A stretch of 16,397 nucleotides of DNA, from contig JAZOUV010000062.1 in the NCBI GenBank assembly GCA_045658315.1, positions 1 through 16,397 of the forward strand, written 5' to 3'. The stretch's first letter is position 1; every line of letters begins with the position of its first letter. Below, piece after piece: positions 6,798 through 13,739 of the stretch. The notes beneath the pieces were generated by a model. It was not told the origin of the DNA and searched no databases. It saw only the letters and a list, made by a program, of their open reading frames with translations. Made by a program: the position numbers and the translations under genes. The stretch is from RGIG1995 sp045658315. GTDB taxonomy: Bacteria; Bacillota; Clostridia; Oscillospirales; CAG-272.

Positions 6798-7283
6798 ATG
6801 CTAAATTTAAGACCGTATAAAACAAATGACGCCGAAAAAATTGTCACGTGGATAGACGACGAAAAAGCCTTCAGACTTTGGTGTGCCGACAGATTTAAAG
6901 AATATCCGCTTACCTCAGAAGAATTTAACAATATATACAAAAATAAATCCGAAGATTTTTGGGGTATGATTGCCGAAGACGAGAAAGATATTATCGGGCA
7001 TTTCTTTATTCAAAAGCTTGAAAAAGAAAAATTCAAATTCGGCCTCATCATTGTTGACAACACAAAAAGAGGTAGCGGTTACGGCAAAAAAATGCTTTCA
7101 GAGGCTCTGAATTTTGCTAAAACAGCACTGAAAGCAAAAAGCGTTATTCTATCGGTATTCGATACAAACGAATCCGCATATAAGTGCTACTTAAATTTAG
7201 GCTTCAAAGAAACGGGCAACTATATTACCCATGCCTTTTGGGGCAAAAAGCATAAATATATTGAGCTTGAATACAAAATATAA
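6798..7283 (+). CDS. GNAT-family N-acetyltransferase
   Basis: A 161-residue single-domain acetyltransferase using acetyl-CoA. It opens LNLRPYKTNDAEKIVTWI, the usual first strand and helix of the RimJ/RimL-like branch. The acetyl-CoA pyrophosphate loop is RGSGYGKKM (91-99), and the later DTNESAYKCYLNLGF (122-136) holds the conserved Asn and Tyr of the C-terminal half. The substrate cannot be told. It lies 56 bp after the NYN gene on the same strand with no clear promoter of its own, so it may depend on readthrough of the hairpin between them. The ribosome binding site AAAGGA is about 8 bases upstream of the ATG. Confidence 0.88.
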   Translation: MLNLRPYKTNDAEKIVTWIDDEKAFRLWCADRFKEYPLTSEEFNNIYKNKSEDFWGMIAEDEKDIIGHFFIQKLEKEKFKFGLIIVDNTKRGSGYGKKMLSEALNFAKTALKAKSVILSVFDTNESAYKCYLNLGFKETGNYITHAFWGKKHKYIELEYKI

Positions 7284-7304
7284 ACAAATCTGCATAAATA
7301 AAAG

Positions 7305-7347
7305 ATGCTATATGACGCTTTTGCCGTCATACAGCATTTTTATTTTT
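7305..7347. terminator. Bidirectional terminator between the GNAT and methyltransferase genes
   Basis: The stem ATGCT-A-TATGACG (7305-7317) pairs with CGTCATA-C-AGCAT (7325-7337) with one internal mismatch and a 7-base loop. T-runs follow on the plus strand (TTTTTATTTTT) and on the minus strand (CTTTTATTT). The methyltransferase stop codon (7327-7329) lies in the stem. Confidence 0.85.
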
Positions 7348-8103
7348 GTTATTAGCTCTGCAAACGTAGTACCAACGCTCGTCGTTTTCGGTATACTCGT
7401 CAAAGCCGTAGCTTGAATATACCCCCAATACGTCAAACGACGCATTTTTCAATTTTTCGCGTAACTCACAGTCGGTATACATTTTTTCTCTCTGACTCTC
7501 GTCAAAGCGTTGATACGTATTATTTTTCTTTTCAACAAAAAAGCTTAAATCAAAATCGCATATCGCAGTCTTTTCGTCAAAGGTGTTTTGCCAAGCACAC
7601 AAAACGCCGTCGGATTCAAGTATATACGCATTATTGCCGTATATATTTTTAAATTTATGCGGTGTGTTTACATCAAAAACAAACAATCCACCGTCATTCA
7701 TAAAGTTATTAACAAGCGAAAACGTTTTTTTTAGCTTTTCTTCGTCGGCTAGATAGTTTATACTGTCAAGACAGCAAACGACGGCATCTACAGTTCCGTA
7801 AAGGTCAAGCTCACTCATATCCTGATTTAAAAACAGAATACTCTGCCCTTCGTCATACGCCTTATTCTGTGCTTCCATAAGCATTTCCGCAGACAAATCA
7901 ACGCCGATCACTTCATATCCCAACTTTGAAAGCTCGACCGACATACTACCCGTTCCGCAAGCCAAATCAAGCACAAGCTCAGTTTCAATCTTACCGAATT
8001 TGTCGATTATTTTCTTTATAAAATCTGCCCAAGCCGTATAATCGACCTCGGGATTAAGTACATCATAAAAGGAAGCCAAAGCTTCATACTGTTTATATTT
8101 CAT
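7327..8103 (-). CDS. Class I SAM-dependent methyltransferase
   Basis: A 258-residue methyltransferase. Motif I VLDLACGTG (44-52) is the SAM-binding loop. EVIGVDLS (64-71) supplies the acidic residue D69 that binds the ribose hydroxyls, and LNQDM (92-96) lies at the adenine pocket. The opening EALASFYDVLN (7-17) is common in the YD-start group of small-molecule methyltransferases. The acceptor is unknown. It is the last gene of the queT-lplA unit: its ATG lies 13 bases after the lplA stop, with GGGGGAG as ribosome binding site. Placement with lplA suggests cofactor-related chemistry, but that is weak evidence. Confidence 0.88.
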   Translation of the reverse strand: MKYKQYEALASFYDVLNPEVDYTAWADFIKKIIDKFGKIETELVLDLACGTGSMSVELSKLGYEVIGVDLSAEMLMEAQNKAYDEGQSILFLNQDMSELDLYGTVDAVVCCLDSINYLADEEKLKKTFSLVNNFMNDGGLFVFDVNTPHKFKNIYGNNAYILESDGVLCAWQNTFDEKTAICDFDLSFFVEKKNNTYQRFDESQREKMYTDCELREKLKNASFDVLGVYSSYGFDEYTENDERWYYVCRANNKNKNAV

Positions 8104-8116
8104 TGTGCTCCCCCAT

Positions 8117-9100
8117 CTATGACATCAACAGCGAAACAAACAAATCAACTGTCATACCCGATACACACTCGCCTACAAGCACAATATCAAGCTTACTCTT
8201 TAAAGCCTCTGTTTCAAACTTTGTATTTGTCAATATATTTTCTATTTCAACGACGTCCCTGACACCGAAAAAATCGCCCGATATTTTAATATCTCTAATA
8301 AAACCGCCCTCAACCGTTAAATCGACGGCAACAGAACCGAAGTCAAATCTTTTCTTTTTTTGAACCGAAAGCTCTTTCGACTTACCGAAATTCCAATCCC
8401 AGCTCGAATATTTTTCGTCGGCAAGTTTTTGAGTAGCTATTATATCTTCTTTGGTAAGATATACGACCTCCGATTTGGTTTCACGTGCTACATATTTTTC
8501 AAGATAGTCCATAAAATCGGCAACAGACATATCGGTCTTCAAAAAATCCTTAATGTTGCCGACTCTGTTGCGAACGCTTTTTATCCCCTTGGACTTTATT
8601 TTTTCGGGGTCTACCTTTAGTGCACCCGAAAGCATAGAAAGGTCAGCCGAATAAAGAAGAGTTCCGTGATGAAGCGTCTTACCGTTATATGAGCTTTGAG
8701 CGTTACCCGAAATTTTCACACCGTCTATCATAATATCATTTCTGCCCGAAAGACATACGTTTTCAATTCCGAGAGATTTAAGTGCATCTATTATCGGGTT
8801 AGTAAACCTCGCAAAATCAAGAACCGCCTTTTCGGTTTCGGGTACAATAAAGGAAAAATTAATATTTCCAACATCGTGAAAAACAGCTCCACCGCCGGTC
8901 AAACGGCGTACAACTTTAATGTTATTCTTTCCCACATAATCAACGTCAAGTTCGGCGTAAGCATTTTGATTCTTGCCGATAATGACCGCCCTATCGTTCC
9001 GCCAAAGCATAAAGATATTTCCCTCTTTTGAATCAAGCAGATATTGTTCGAGGGCTAAATTAAAATACGCGTCAGTACTGTTGTTCTTATATATAATCAT
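8117..9100 (-). CDS. lplA: Lipoate-protein ligase A
   Basis: A 327-residue enzyme that activates free lipoate (or octanoate) with ATP and attaches it to a lysine of lipoyl domains such as GcvH or 2-oxoacid dehydrogenase E2. The BPL/LplA catalytic domain (1-240) carries RRLTGGGAVFHDVGNINFSF (65-84), KISGNAQ (129-135) with the conserved catalytic-type lysine K129, and HHGTLLY (144-150). Residues about 245-327 are the C-terminal accessory domain of bacterial LplA. The ATG overlaps the queT stop by one base (TAATG), which implies translational coupling. No lipoylated protein is encoded in the window. Confidence 0.95.
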   Translation of the reverse strand: MIIYKNNSTDAYFNLALEQYLLDSKEGNIFMLWRNDRAVIIGKNQNAYAELDVDYVGKNNIKVVRRLTGGGAVFHDVGNINFSFIVPETEKAVLDFARFTNPIIDALKSLGIENVCLSGRNDIMIDGVKISGNAQSSYNGKTLHHGTLLYSADLSMLSGALKVDPEKIKSKGIKSVRNRVGNIKDFLKTDMSVADFMDYLEKYVARETKSEVVYLTKEDIIATQKLADEKYSSWDWNFGKSKELSVQKKKRFDFGSVAVDLTVEGGFIRDIKISGDFFGVRDVVEIENILTNTKFETEALKSKLDIVLVGECVSGMTVDLFVSLLMS

Positions 9101-9642
9101 TATTTTACCTTTATCCTTTCTTTAATTTTATCAAGAATAAATGAAAGTGGTATGCCGAGTCCATAACAAGCAACAAGCTGACCTGCACCAACCGTTAACG
9201 CATTGAAAAGAAAAATTGTGTAAAAGCTTCCATCGCCGCCCTGCGTTGTTGAAAGTGCGAGAACAAGACCGATAACAATAGCATTTGTAATTACAGGCGG
9301 AAGCGGAGCCAACCATCTGCCCGCCTTTCCGAGCCGTTTGCAAAGGTTAGTCAAAAGAGCCGCCAAAAGCGTTGCCAAGCTACCGAATATTACGTCAAGA
9401 ATGATAATATTCGGGCTAAAAAAGTTTGAAATTATGCACCCGATAAAAAGTCCCAATATCGCCTCGGGCATAAAGAAAGGCAATATGGTTAAAGCCTCCG
9501 ATATTCTCACTTGAAGATAACCGAAAGAAAACGGGTATATAACCAAGGTTACGGCAGTATAAAGAGCCGCGACGATTGCCGCCCTCGTTAAGTAATGCGT
9601 AACCCCCCTTATTCTTTTTCCTCTTTCAATTTTGTCAATCAT
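9100..9642 (-). CDS. queT: QueT-family ECF transporter S component (predicted queuosine-precursor uptake)
   Basis: A 180-residue integral membrane protein with about five to six hydrophobic segments. GYLQVRISEALTILPFF (41-57) and LDVIFGSLATLLAALLTNL (82-100), then WLAPLPPVITNAIVIGL (110-126), are the hallmark stretches of QueT, the substrate-binding subunit of an energy-coupling-factor importer. Queuine or preQ1 is the substrate proposed for the family. The frame is open 11 codons further upstream, but the promoter -10 covers the first of those codons. The ATG at 9640-9642 has a GGGGGA ribosome binding site about 10 bases upstream, so I chose it. It leads the queT-lplA-methyltransferase unit. 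The shared ECF energising subunits are elsewhere. Confidence 0.88.
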   Translation of the reverse strand: MIDKIERGKRIRGVTHYLTRAAIVAALYTAVTLVIYPFSFGYLQVRISEALTILPFFMPEAILGLFIGCIISNFFSPNIIILDVIFGSLATLLAALLTNLCKRLGKAGRWLAPLPPVITNAIVIGLVLALSTTQGGDGSFYTIFLFNALTVGAGQLVACYGLGIPLSFILDKIKERIKVK

Positions 9643-9673
9643 AGTAGAACGTCCCCCTATCATTAATACATAC

Positions 9674-9701
9674 ATTATATCATATATAAGCGAAATATCA
9701 A
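9674..9701 (-). promoter_or_regulatory. Promoter of the queT-lplA-methyltransferase unit
   Basis: On the minus strand TTGATA (9696-9701), a 16-bp spacer, then TATAAT (9674-9679). Transcription would start near 9667, leaving a leader of only about 25 bases before the chosen queT ATG. Confidence 0.75.
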
Positions 9702-9715
9702 GTATATTTTATATA

Positions 9716-9744
9716 TTGACATTGCTTTTTTAAGATGATAAAAT
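9716..9744 (+). promoter_or_regulatory. Promoter of the phosphopantetheinyl transferase gene
   Basis: TTGACA (9716-9721), a 17-bp spacer, then TAAAAT (9739-9744), about 20 bp before the TTG start codon. This divergent promoter leaves a very short leader that is just long enough for the ribosome binding site. Confidence 0.8.
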
Positions 9745-9764
9745 AAAGAAAAGAAGGTGATTAT

Positions 9765-10319
9765 TTGAACAGAGTATATATTGTAGACGTACTCCCGCTT
9801 CTCAATGAAGAGGTATATAAATACTATTACGACAGAGTGGGCAAGTATAGACAAAAAAAGGCGGATAAGCTTATTTTACCTTTAGATAAAGCTCGTTCTC
9901 TAGGTGTGGGTGCAGTATTAAGGTTTGCCATTGAAGACTGTACCGATTATGACTTCGACAACCTGACGTTCTTCGAAGACGAAAAAGGGAAACCGAGAGT
10001 TTTAGACGATATATTCTATTTCAGCCTATCACATTCGGGTAATTTTGCGGTGTGTGCAATATCGGAGACACCTGTCGGTGTTGATATTGAAGAAGACAAA
10101 AAACTGCCCGAAAAAATAAGAAGACGTTTTGCAAAAGACGTGCTTGAATGGACAAAAAGAGAAGCAAAAGGTAAACTTACAGGCAACGGATTTTTCGACG
10201 CTACCCCCGACAAATACGTTTATACCCACAAAAAAACAGACGGTATGTTGATAACCGTCTGCTCAGATAAAGAATATTTCGATTTTTTATATTACCATCT
10301 TCCCTACCCTTGTAATTAG
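9765..10319 (+). CDS. Compact 4'-phosphopantetheinyl transferase (Sfp-like)
   Basis: A 184-residue enzyme of the Sfp superfamily, which moves phosphopantetheine from CoA onto a serine of carrier proteins. GKPRVL (75-80) and FSLSHSGNFAVCAIS (86-100) are the CoA-binding signatures. PVGVDIEE (103-110) gives the metal ligands D107 and E109, and EWTKREAKGK (128-137) holds the third acid E133 and K137. The stretch between the RRRF motif and the W-KEA motif, usually some 20-30 residues with a phenylalanine- and acid-rich helix, is nearly absent, so the protein is shorter than Sfp (about 224). Translation starts at TTG (9765) behind AAGGTGA. No carrier protein is nearby, so the partner is unknown. 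Confidence 0.86.
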   Translation: MNRVYIVDVLPLLNEEVYKYYYDRVGKYRQKKADKLILPLDKARSLGVGAVLRFAIEDCTDYDFDNLTFFEDEKGKPRVLDDIFYFSLSHSGNFAVCAISETPVGVDIEEDKKLPEKIRRRFAKDVLEWTKREAKGKLTGNGFFDATPDKYVYTHKKTDGMLITVCSDKEYFDFLYYHLPYPCN

Positions 10320-10332
10320 GGGTAGGATTTTT
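10303..10332 (+). terminator. Intrinsic terminator of the phosphopantetheinyl transferase gene
   Basis: CCTACCC (10303-10309) pairs with GGGTAGG (10320-10326), followed by ATTTTT. The stop codon TAG (10317-10319) lies in the loop. The minus strand has no T-run after the stem, so it probably does not end murC transcripts well. Confidence 0.75.
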
Positions 10333-10343
10333 AAACCTTTTTC

Positions 10344-11714
10344 TCACTTCAACAATAATTGATGCACCTTAAACACGTCGCCTGCACCCATTGTTACAAC
10401 GAGGTCTCCTTGGACTGCATTTTGCTTAATATAGTCTGCAATACTTTCAAAGGAATGAAGGTAGAGAGCACCGTCAATCTTATCGGCAAGGTCTTTTGAA
10501 GATATACCAAAGGTATTTACCTCTCTCGCAGCATATATTTCCGCAAATATTACTCTGTCTGCCTCGCCGAAGCTCTCGCAAAACTCATCAAACAGCCCTG
10601 CTGTTCTCGAATAGGTATGTGGCTGATATACGCACCATAACTTACCTTTACACAGTTTTCTGAGTCCATGCAAACTTGCTTTTATTTCAGATGGGTGGTG
10701 GGCGTAGTCGTCGTAAATAATAATTCCCTCTCTTTCGCCCTTATACTCATTACGGCGGTTTACTCCCTTAAAGGTCAGCATACTTTCAGCCGTTTTTTTT
10801 GCATCAAGTCCGTGCAGGATACCGACGGTAATCGCCGCTACGGCATTCACGACGTTATGCTCACCGGGAACGGATAGCTCAACAAAGCATATCTCCTCCC
10901 CCTTGTGTGCTATCTTAAACGTATCGTAACCGTACTCATTTTCTTTTATATCATATCCATAAAAATCCAAAGAGTCATCATTTACACCGTAAGTTACAAG
11001 CCTTCCCTTATAGCCCTTTAATGCAGCCATAAGGTCAGCATCATTTCCGCAAGCAACAACCGTGTGTGCCTTATCGGCATACGTTGCAAATGACTGTTTT
11101 ATCTGCTCCAAAGAATGAAAATAATCGACATGGTCCATTTCCAAATTAAGCAATACCGCAGTATCGGGATAAAACGATAAAAAGCTGTCCTTGTATTCGC
11201 AAGCCTCAAAAATAAACCCATCGGAATCGCCTATTCTGTATGCACCGCCACCAAGCTCCGCTGTATTCGCACCGTTAAGAACGGTAGGTTCTTTACCGTT
11301 TTCAATAAACACATGAGCAATCATACCAGTTACACTGCTCTTTCCGTGCATGCCCGCAACACCAATTCTATTGGTATAAGAAAGCATCAATTTGCCCAGA
11401 TACTCGGCTCTATTAATGCAGGGCAAACCGTTTTCACGGGCATAACAAAGCTCAGGGTTGGTATCTGCTATTGCCGCAGTATATACGACGGCATCATATC
11501 CTTTCAGGTTATCGGCAGAGTGCCCGATAAATACCTCTATACCTTCCGAACGCAGTTTCTTCGCCATTTCTCCATCATTGGTATCTGAGCCGCCAACCTT
11601 TATTCCGTGTGTATGGGTTATACTCGCAAGACTCGACATACTTATACCGCATATACCAATAAAATATATTGAATTTGCCCCTTTGGGCAATATAAATCTG
11701 TCATTTTGTTTCAT
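10344..11714 (-). CDS. murC: UDP-N-acetylmuramate--L-alanine ligase
   Basis: A 456-residue cytoplasmic ligase that adds L-alanine, the first amino acid of the peptidoglycan stem peptide, to UDP-MurNAc using ATP. The N-terminal Rossmann domain has FIGICGISMSSLA (18-30). The central ATPase domain has GMHGKSS (121-127, lysine K125) in place of the usual GTHGKTT, then NLEMDHVDYF (190-199) with the Mur-ligase acids and His. The C-terminal domain has GVNRRNEYKG and YDDYAHHPSEI, diagnostic for MurC. The ATG at 11712-11714 is 9 bases from AAGGCGG and is preferred to the GTG two codons upstream. It is divergent from spoVG. Confidence 0.96.
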   Translation of the reverse strand: MKQNDRFILPKGANSIYFIGICGISMSSLASITHTHGIKVGGSDTNDGEMAKKLRSEGIEVFIGHSADNLKGYDAVVYTAAIADTNPELCYARENGLPCINRAEYLGKLMLSYTNRIGVAGMHGKSSVTGMIAHVFIENGKEPTVLNGANTAELGGGAYRIGDSDGFIFEACEYKDSFLSFYPDTAVLLNLEMDHVDYFHSLEQIKQSFATYADKAHTVVACGNDADLMAALKGYKGRLVTYGVNDDSLDFYGYDIKENEYGYDTFKIAHKGEEICFVELSVPGEHNVVNAVAAITVGILHGLDAKKTAESMLTFKGVNRRNEYKGEREGIIIYDDYAHHPSEIKASLHGLRKLCKGKLWCVYQPHTYSRTAGLFDEFCESFGEADRVIFAEIYAAREVNTFGISSKDLADKIDGALYLHSFESIADYIKQNAVQGDLVVTMGAGDVFKVHQLLLK

Positions 11715-11772
11715 AATCACACGCCGCCTTTTTCGGTTTGTCTGTCATTTCTTCTATATGCAACACAACTTT

Positions 11773-11801
11773 TTTATACACTATGCACAAATTGTTGACA
11801 A
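11773..11801 (-). promoter_or_regulatory. Promoter of murC
   Basis: On the minus strand TTGTCA (11796-11801), a 17-bp spacer, then TATAAA (11773-11778). It leaves a leader of about 50 bases before the murC ATG. Confidence 0.75.
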
Positions 11802-11868
11802 ATGTTTATAAAAAAGTTCAAATTTTTACCAAAAATTGTAGTATATATTTCATAAAATACTGTTATAC

Positions 11869-11874
11869 TATAAT
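11869..11874 (+). promoter_or_regulatory. Possible -10 element of spoVG
   Basis: A perfect TATAAT lies 35 bp before the spoVG ATG, preceded by an overlapping TATACT. No good -35 is found at 16-18 bp, and I see no match to a sigma-H type promoter, which drives spoVG in Bacillus. An AATTTTT/AAAAATT inverted repeat (11821-11837) lies just upstream and could be a binding site or only AT-rich background. Confidence 0.4.
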
Positions 11875-11909
11875 GGAACACATTATTATTATACGTAGGA
11901 GGTAAACTT

Positions 11910-12209
11910 ATGGTTATTACTGATATCAAAATTAGAAAAATATTTGACGAAAGTCCTATGAAGGCAATCGTATCAGTAACCTTCGACGACCAGCTTGCAG
12001 TTCACGACATCAAGGTAATCAACACTAAAGACAAACTGTTCATTGTGATGCCCAGCAGAAAGAACCCCGATAACACATATCGCGATATCGTACATCCGAT
12101 CAACGCAGAGTTCAGAGCATCACTTGAAAAAGCAGTCCTCGAAGCATACCAGGCAAAACTCGCTGAGGAAACTAATGAACCTATTGCTCTCGGTGCTGAT
12201 AGTAACTAA
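11910..12209 (+). CDS. spoVG: SpoVG-family regulator (septation / RNA- and DNA-binding protein)
   Basis: A 99-residue SpoVG protein of nearly standard length. Starting VITDIKIRKI, it continues with MKAIVSVTFDDQLAVHDIKV (17-36), then the strongly conserved VMPSRKNPDNTYRDIVHPIN (46-65), and ends in a variable acidic tail. In Bacillus, SpoVG affects asymmetric septation during sporulation; homologues bind nucleic acids and affect many genes. An ideal ribosome binding site AGGAGG (11897-11902) lies 7 bases before the ATG, suggesting high expression. It is divergent from murC and convergent with trxA. Sporulation itself cannot be concluded, because many non-sporulating bacteria carry spoVG. Confidence 0.95.
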   Translation: MVITDIKIRKIFDESPMKAIVSVTFDDQLAVHDIKVINTKDKLFIVMPSRKNPDNTYRDIVHPINAEFRASLEKAVLEAYQAKLAEETNEPIALGADSN

Positions 12210-12235
12210 AGGTATTTTTCTAAAAAAACAAAAAT

Positions 12236-12278
12236 AGGCTTTGTCCGTGATATTATTCAATGGGCAAAGCCTTTTTTT
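12236..12278. terminator. Bidirectional terminator between spoVG and trxA
   Basis: AGGCTTTGTCC (12236-12246) pairs with GGGCAAAGCCT (12262-12272), with one G-T pair and a 15-base loop. Seven T's follow on the plus strand. On the minus strand the stem is followed by ATTTTTG and more T's. Confidence 0.88.
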
Positions 12279-12280
12279 AT

Positions 12281-12592
12281 TCAGTTAAGCTTATCAAGTA
12301 TAGCCTGTTTGCTTCTTACGCCCACTTCTTTTGTGACGATCTCGCCATTCTTCATAAAAACAAGCGTCGGAATGCTCATTATGCCAAACTGCTGTGCAAG
12401 CTCCGGCTGTTCGTCAACATTTATCTTGCCAACCTTAGCCTTATCCTCAACCGCGTCTGCAATCTCGTCTACAATGGGAGAAAGCATACGGCAGGGACCG
12501 CACCAGGTTGCCCAAAAATCGAGCAATACGGGAACGGGGGAATTAATTACTTCTTCATCATAATTTTCTTTTGTTATAGTAATAACAGCCAT
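12281..12592 (-). CDS. trxA: Thioredoxin
   Basis: A 103-residue single-domain thioredoxin, the general disulfide reductant of the cytoplasm. The active site is WCGPC (C31, C34), with the buried acid D25 in LLDFWA and the cis-proline P75 in SIPTLVF. There is no signal peptide. The ribosome binding site AAGGAG is 8 bases before the ATG. It lies on the same strand as the split transketolase genes, about 180 bp after them. Neither hairpin in that gap has a T-run on the minus strand, and I find no strong promoter there, so partial cotranscription with the transketolase genes is possible. Confidence 0.95.
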   Translation of the reverse strand: MAVITITKENYDEEVINSPVPVLLDFWATWCGPCRMLSPIVDEIADAVEDKAKVGKINVDEQPELAQQFGIMSIPTLVFMKNGEIVTKEVGVRSKQAILDKLN

Positions 12593-12626
12593 TTGTTTTC
12601 TCCTTTTCTTCTTATACTTGTTTTAT

Positions 12627-12653
12627 ATTATCCCCCGAAATTCGGGGGATAAT
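12627..12653. repeat. 27-bp palindrome between trxA and the transketolase remnant
   Basis: ATTATCCCCCGAA (12627-12639) and its exact inverse (12641-12653) flank a single central A. It would form a very stable hairpin, but no T-run follows on the minus strand, so it is not a standard terminator for the transketolase genes. It could be an RNA-stabilising stem or a protein site. Confidence 0.65.
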
Positions 12654-12660
12654 ACTATTA

Positions 12661-12730
12661 TTCTTTACTTAAGTGCAATTGCTTCTTTTGTTTTTGCTAC
12701 AACGTCTGCCGCTGTAAGTCCGTAATATTT
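12661..12730 (-). pseudogene. Duplicated 3' end of the transketolase C-terminal subunit gene
   Basis: Bases 12661-12724 match 12769-12832 at 62 of 64 positions, a 108-bp offset. The second stretch is the end of the downstream transketolase gene. Read on the minus strand in the same frame, the copy encodes KYYGLTAADVV then AKTKEAIALK and a stop, against MYGLTAADIV then AKAKEAIALK in the real gene. An in-frame TAG lies just before the copy, so only about 21 codons are open and there is no start codon. Upstream similarity fades quickly. It is either a fresh partial duplication or the last piece of a lost paralogue. Confidence 0.85.
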
Positions 12731-12740
12731 CTATGCATTC

Positions 12741-12754
12741 CCCGCTTTAGCGGG
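12741..12754. repeat. Small hairpin between the two transketolase tails
   Basis: CCCGC (12741-12745) pairs with GCGGG (12750-12754) around TTTA, lying between the real and the duplicated transketolase ends. No T-run follows on the minus strand. It may mark the duplication junction or a small inserted repeat. Confidence 0.45.
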
Positions 12755-12772
12755 AAACGCTCCTGTCTTTCT

Positions 12773-13711
12773 TTACTTAAGTGCAATTGCTTCTTTTGCT
12801 TTTGCTACAATGTCTGCCGCTGTAAGTCCGTACATCTCAAGCAACGGCGGCACTTTACCGCTTCTGCCGAATTGGTCTTTAACACCAACCTTAGTTACGG
12901 GAACGGGACATGTTTCTGACAATACTTCGCATACTGCACTGCCAAGACCGCCGATAACGCTGTGTTCTTCAGCAGTTACAATAGCACCTGTCTCTTTTGC
13001 AGCCTTAACGAGAATATCCCTGTCAATAGGCTTAATAGTAGCCATATTGATAACTCTTGCACTGATACCCTCTTCTGCAAGCATATCTTTAGCAATGAGA
13101 GCCTGCTCAACCATAAGACCGTTTGCAACGATAGTAACGTCTTTACCGTCAGCCATCTGAACGCCCTTACCGATTTCAAACTTGTATGTTTCTTGGTCAA
13201 AAAGTGTGGGAACAGCAAATCTTCCGAATCTCATATATACGGGACCCTCGTGAAGAATAGCCGCTTCAACAACAGCTCTTGCTTCAACAGCGTCGGCAGG
13301 ACAAATAACAGTCATACCCGGAATTGTACGCATTGTTGCAAAGTCTTCGTTGCACTGGTGTGTAGCTCCGTCTTCACCAACGGAAATACCGCCGTGTGTA
13401 GCACCTATCTTAACGTTAAGGTGAGGGTAGCCTACTGAGTTTCTAATCTGTTCAAAAGAACGGCCTGCAGCGAACATTGCGAATGTAGATACAAAAGGAA
13501 TCTTACCTGTTGCAGCAACACCTGCAGCAACGGAAACCATGTTACCCTCTGCAATACCGCAGTCAAAATGTCTTTCGGGGAACTTTTTCTTAAACATTAT
13601 AGTCTTTGTAGCTTCAGCAAGGTCAGCATCGAATACTACAAAATCATATTTTTCACCAAACTCGGCAAGTGCCTTGCCGTAAGCTTCTCTTGTTGCAATT
13701 TTATCTGCCAT
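12773..13711 (-). CDS. Transketolase, C-terminal subunit (pyrimidine-binding and C domains)
   Basis: A 312-residue protein, the second half of a split transketolase that moves two-carbon units between sugar phosphates in the non-oxidative pentose phosphate pathway. Residues 1-165 are the thiamine-pyrophosphate pyrimidine-binding domain, with the catalytic-type glutamate E55 in FDCGIAEGNM (49-58) and GGISVGEDGATHQ (107-119). Residues about 190-312 are the C-terminal domain, with EEHSVIGGLGSAV. Translation starts at an ATG behind AGGAG, 28 bases after the N-subunit stop, so the two are one operon and assemble into one active site. The end of this gene is duplicated downstream. Confidence 0.95.
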   Translation of the reverse strand: MADKIATREAYGKALAEFGEKYDFVVFDADLAEATKTIMFKKKFPERHFDCGIAEGNMVSVAAGVAATGKIPFVSTFAMFAAGRSFEQIRNSVGYPHLNVKIGATHGGISVGEDGATHQCNEDFATMRTIPGMTVICPADAVEARAVVEAAILHEGPVYMRFGRFAVPTLFDQETYKFEIGKGVQMADGKDVTIVANGLMVEQALIAKDMLAEEGISARVINMATIKPIDRDILVKAAKETGAIVTAEEHSVIGGLGSAVCEVLSETCPVPVTKVGVKDQFGRSGKVPPLLEMYGLTAADIVAKAKEAIALK

Positions 13712-13739
13712 GTTATTAACTCCTATACAATTTTTTAGA

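Noticed and set aside
9643..9764. preQ1 riboswitch upstream of queT
   Set aside because: The predicted leader is about 25 bases and no aptamer-like pairing is visible. The region holds two divergent promoters instead.
11795..11823. TTGACA on the plus strand as a spoVG -35
   Set aside because: At 17 bp the -10 would be TCAAAT, a poor match about 87 bp from the start codon. The hexamer also coincides with the murC -35 on the other strand because the sequence is nearly symmetrical.
12281..12652. Plus-strand frames antisense to trxA
   Set aside because: The minus strand encodes a complete thioredoxin with WCGPC; the plus frames are shadows.
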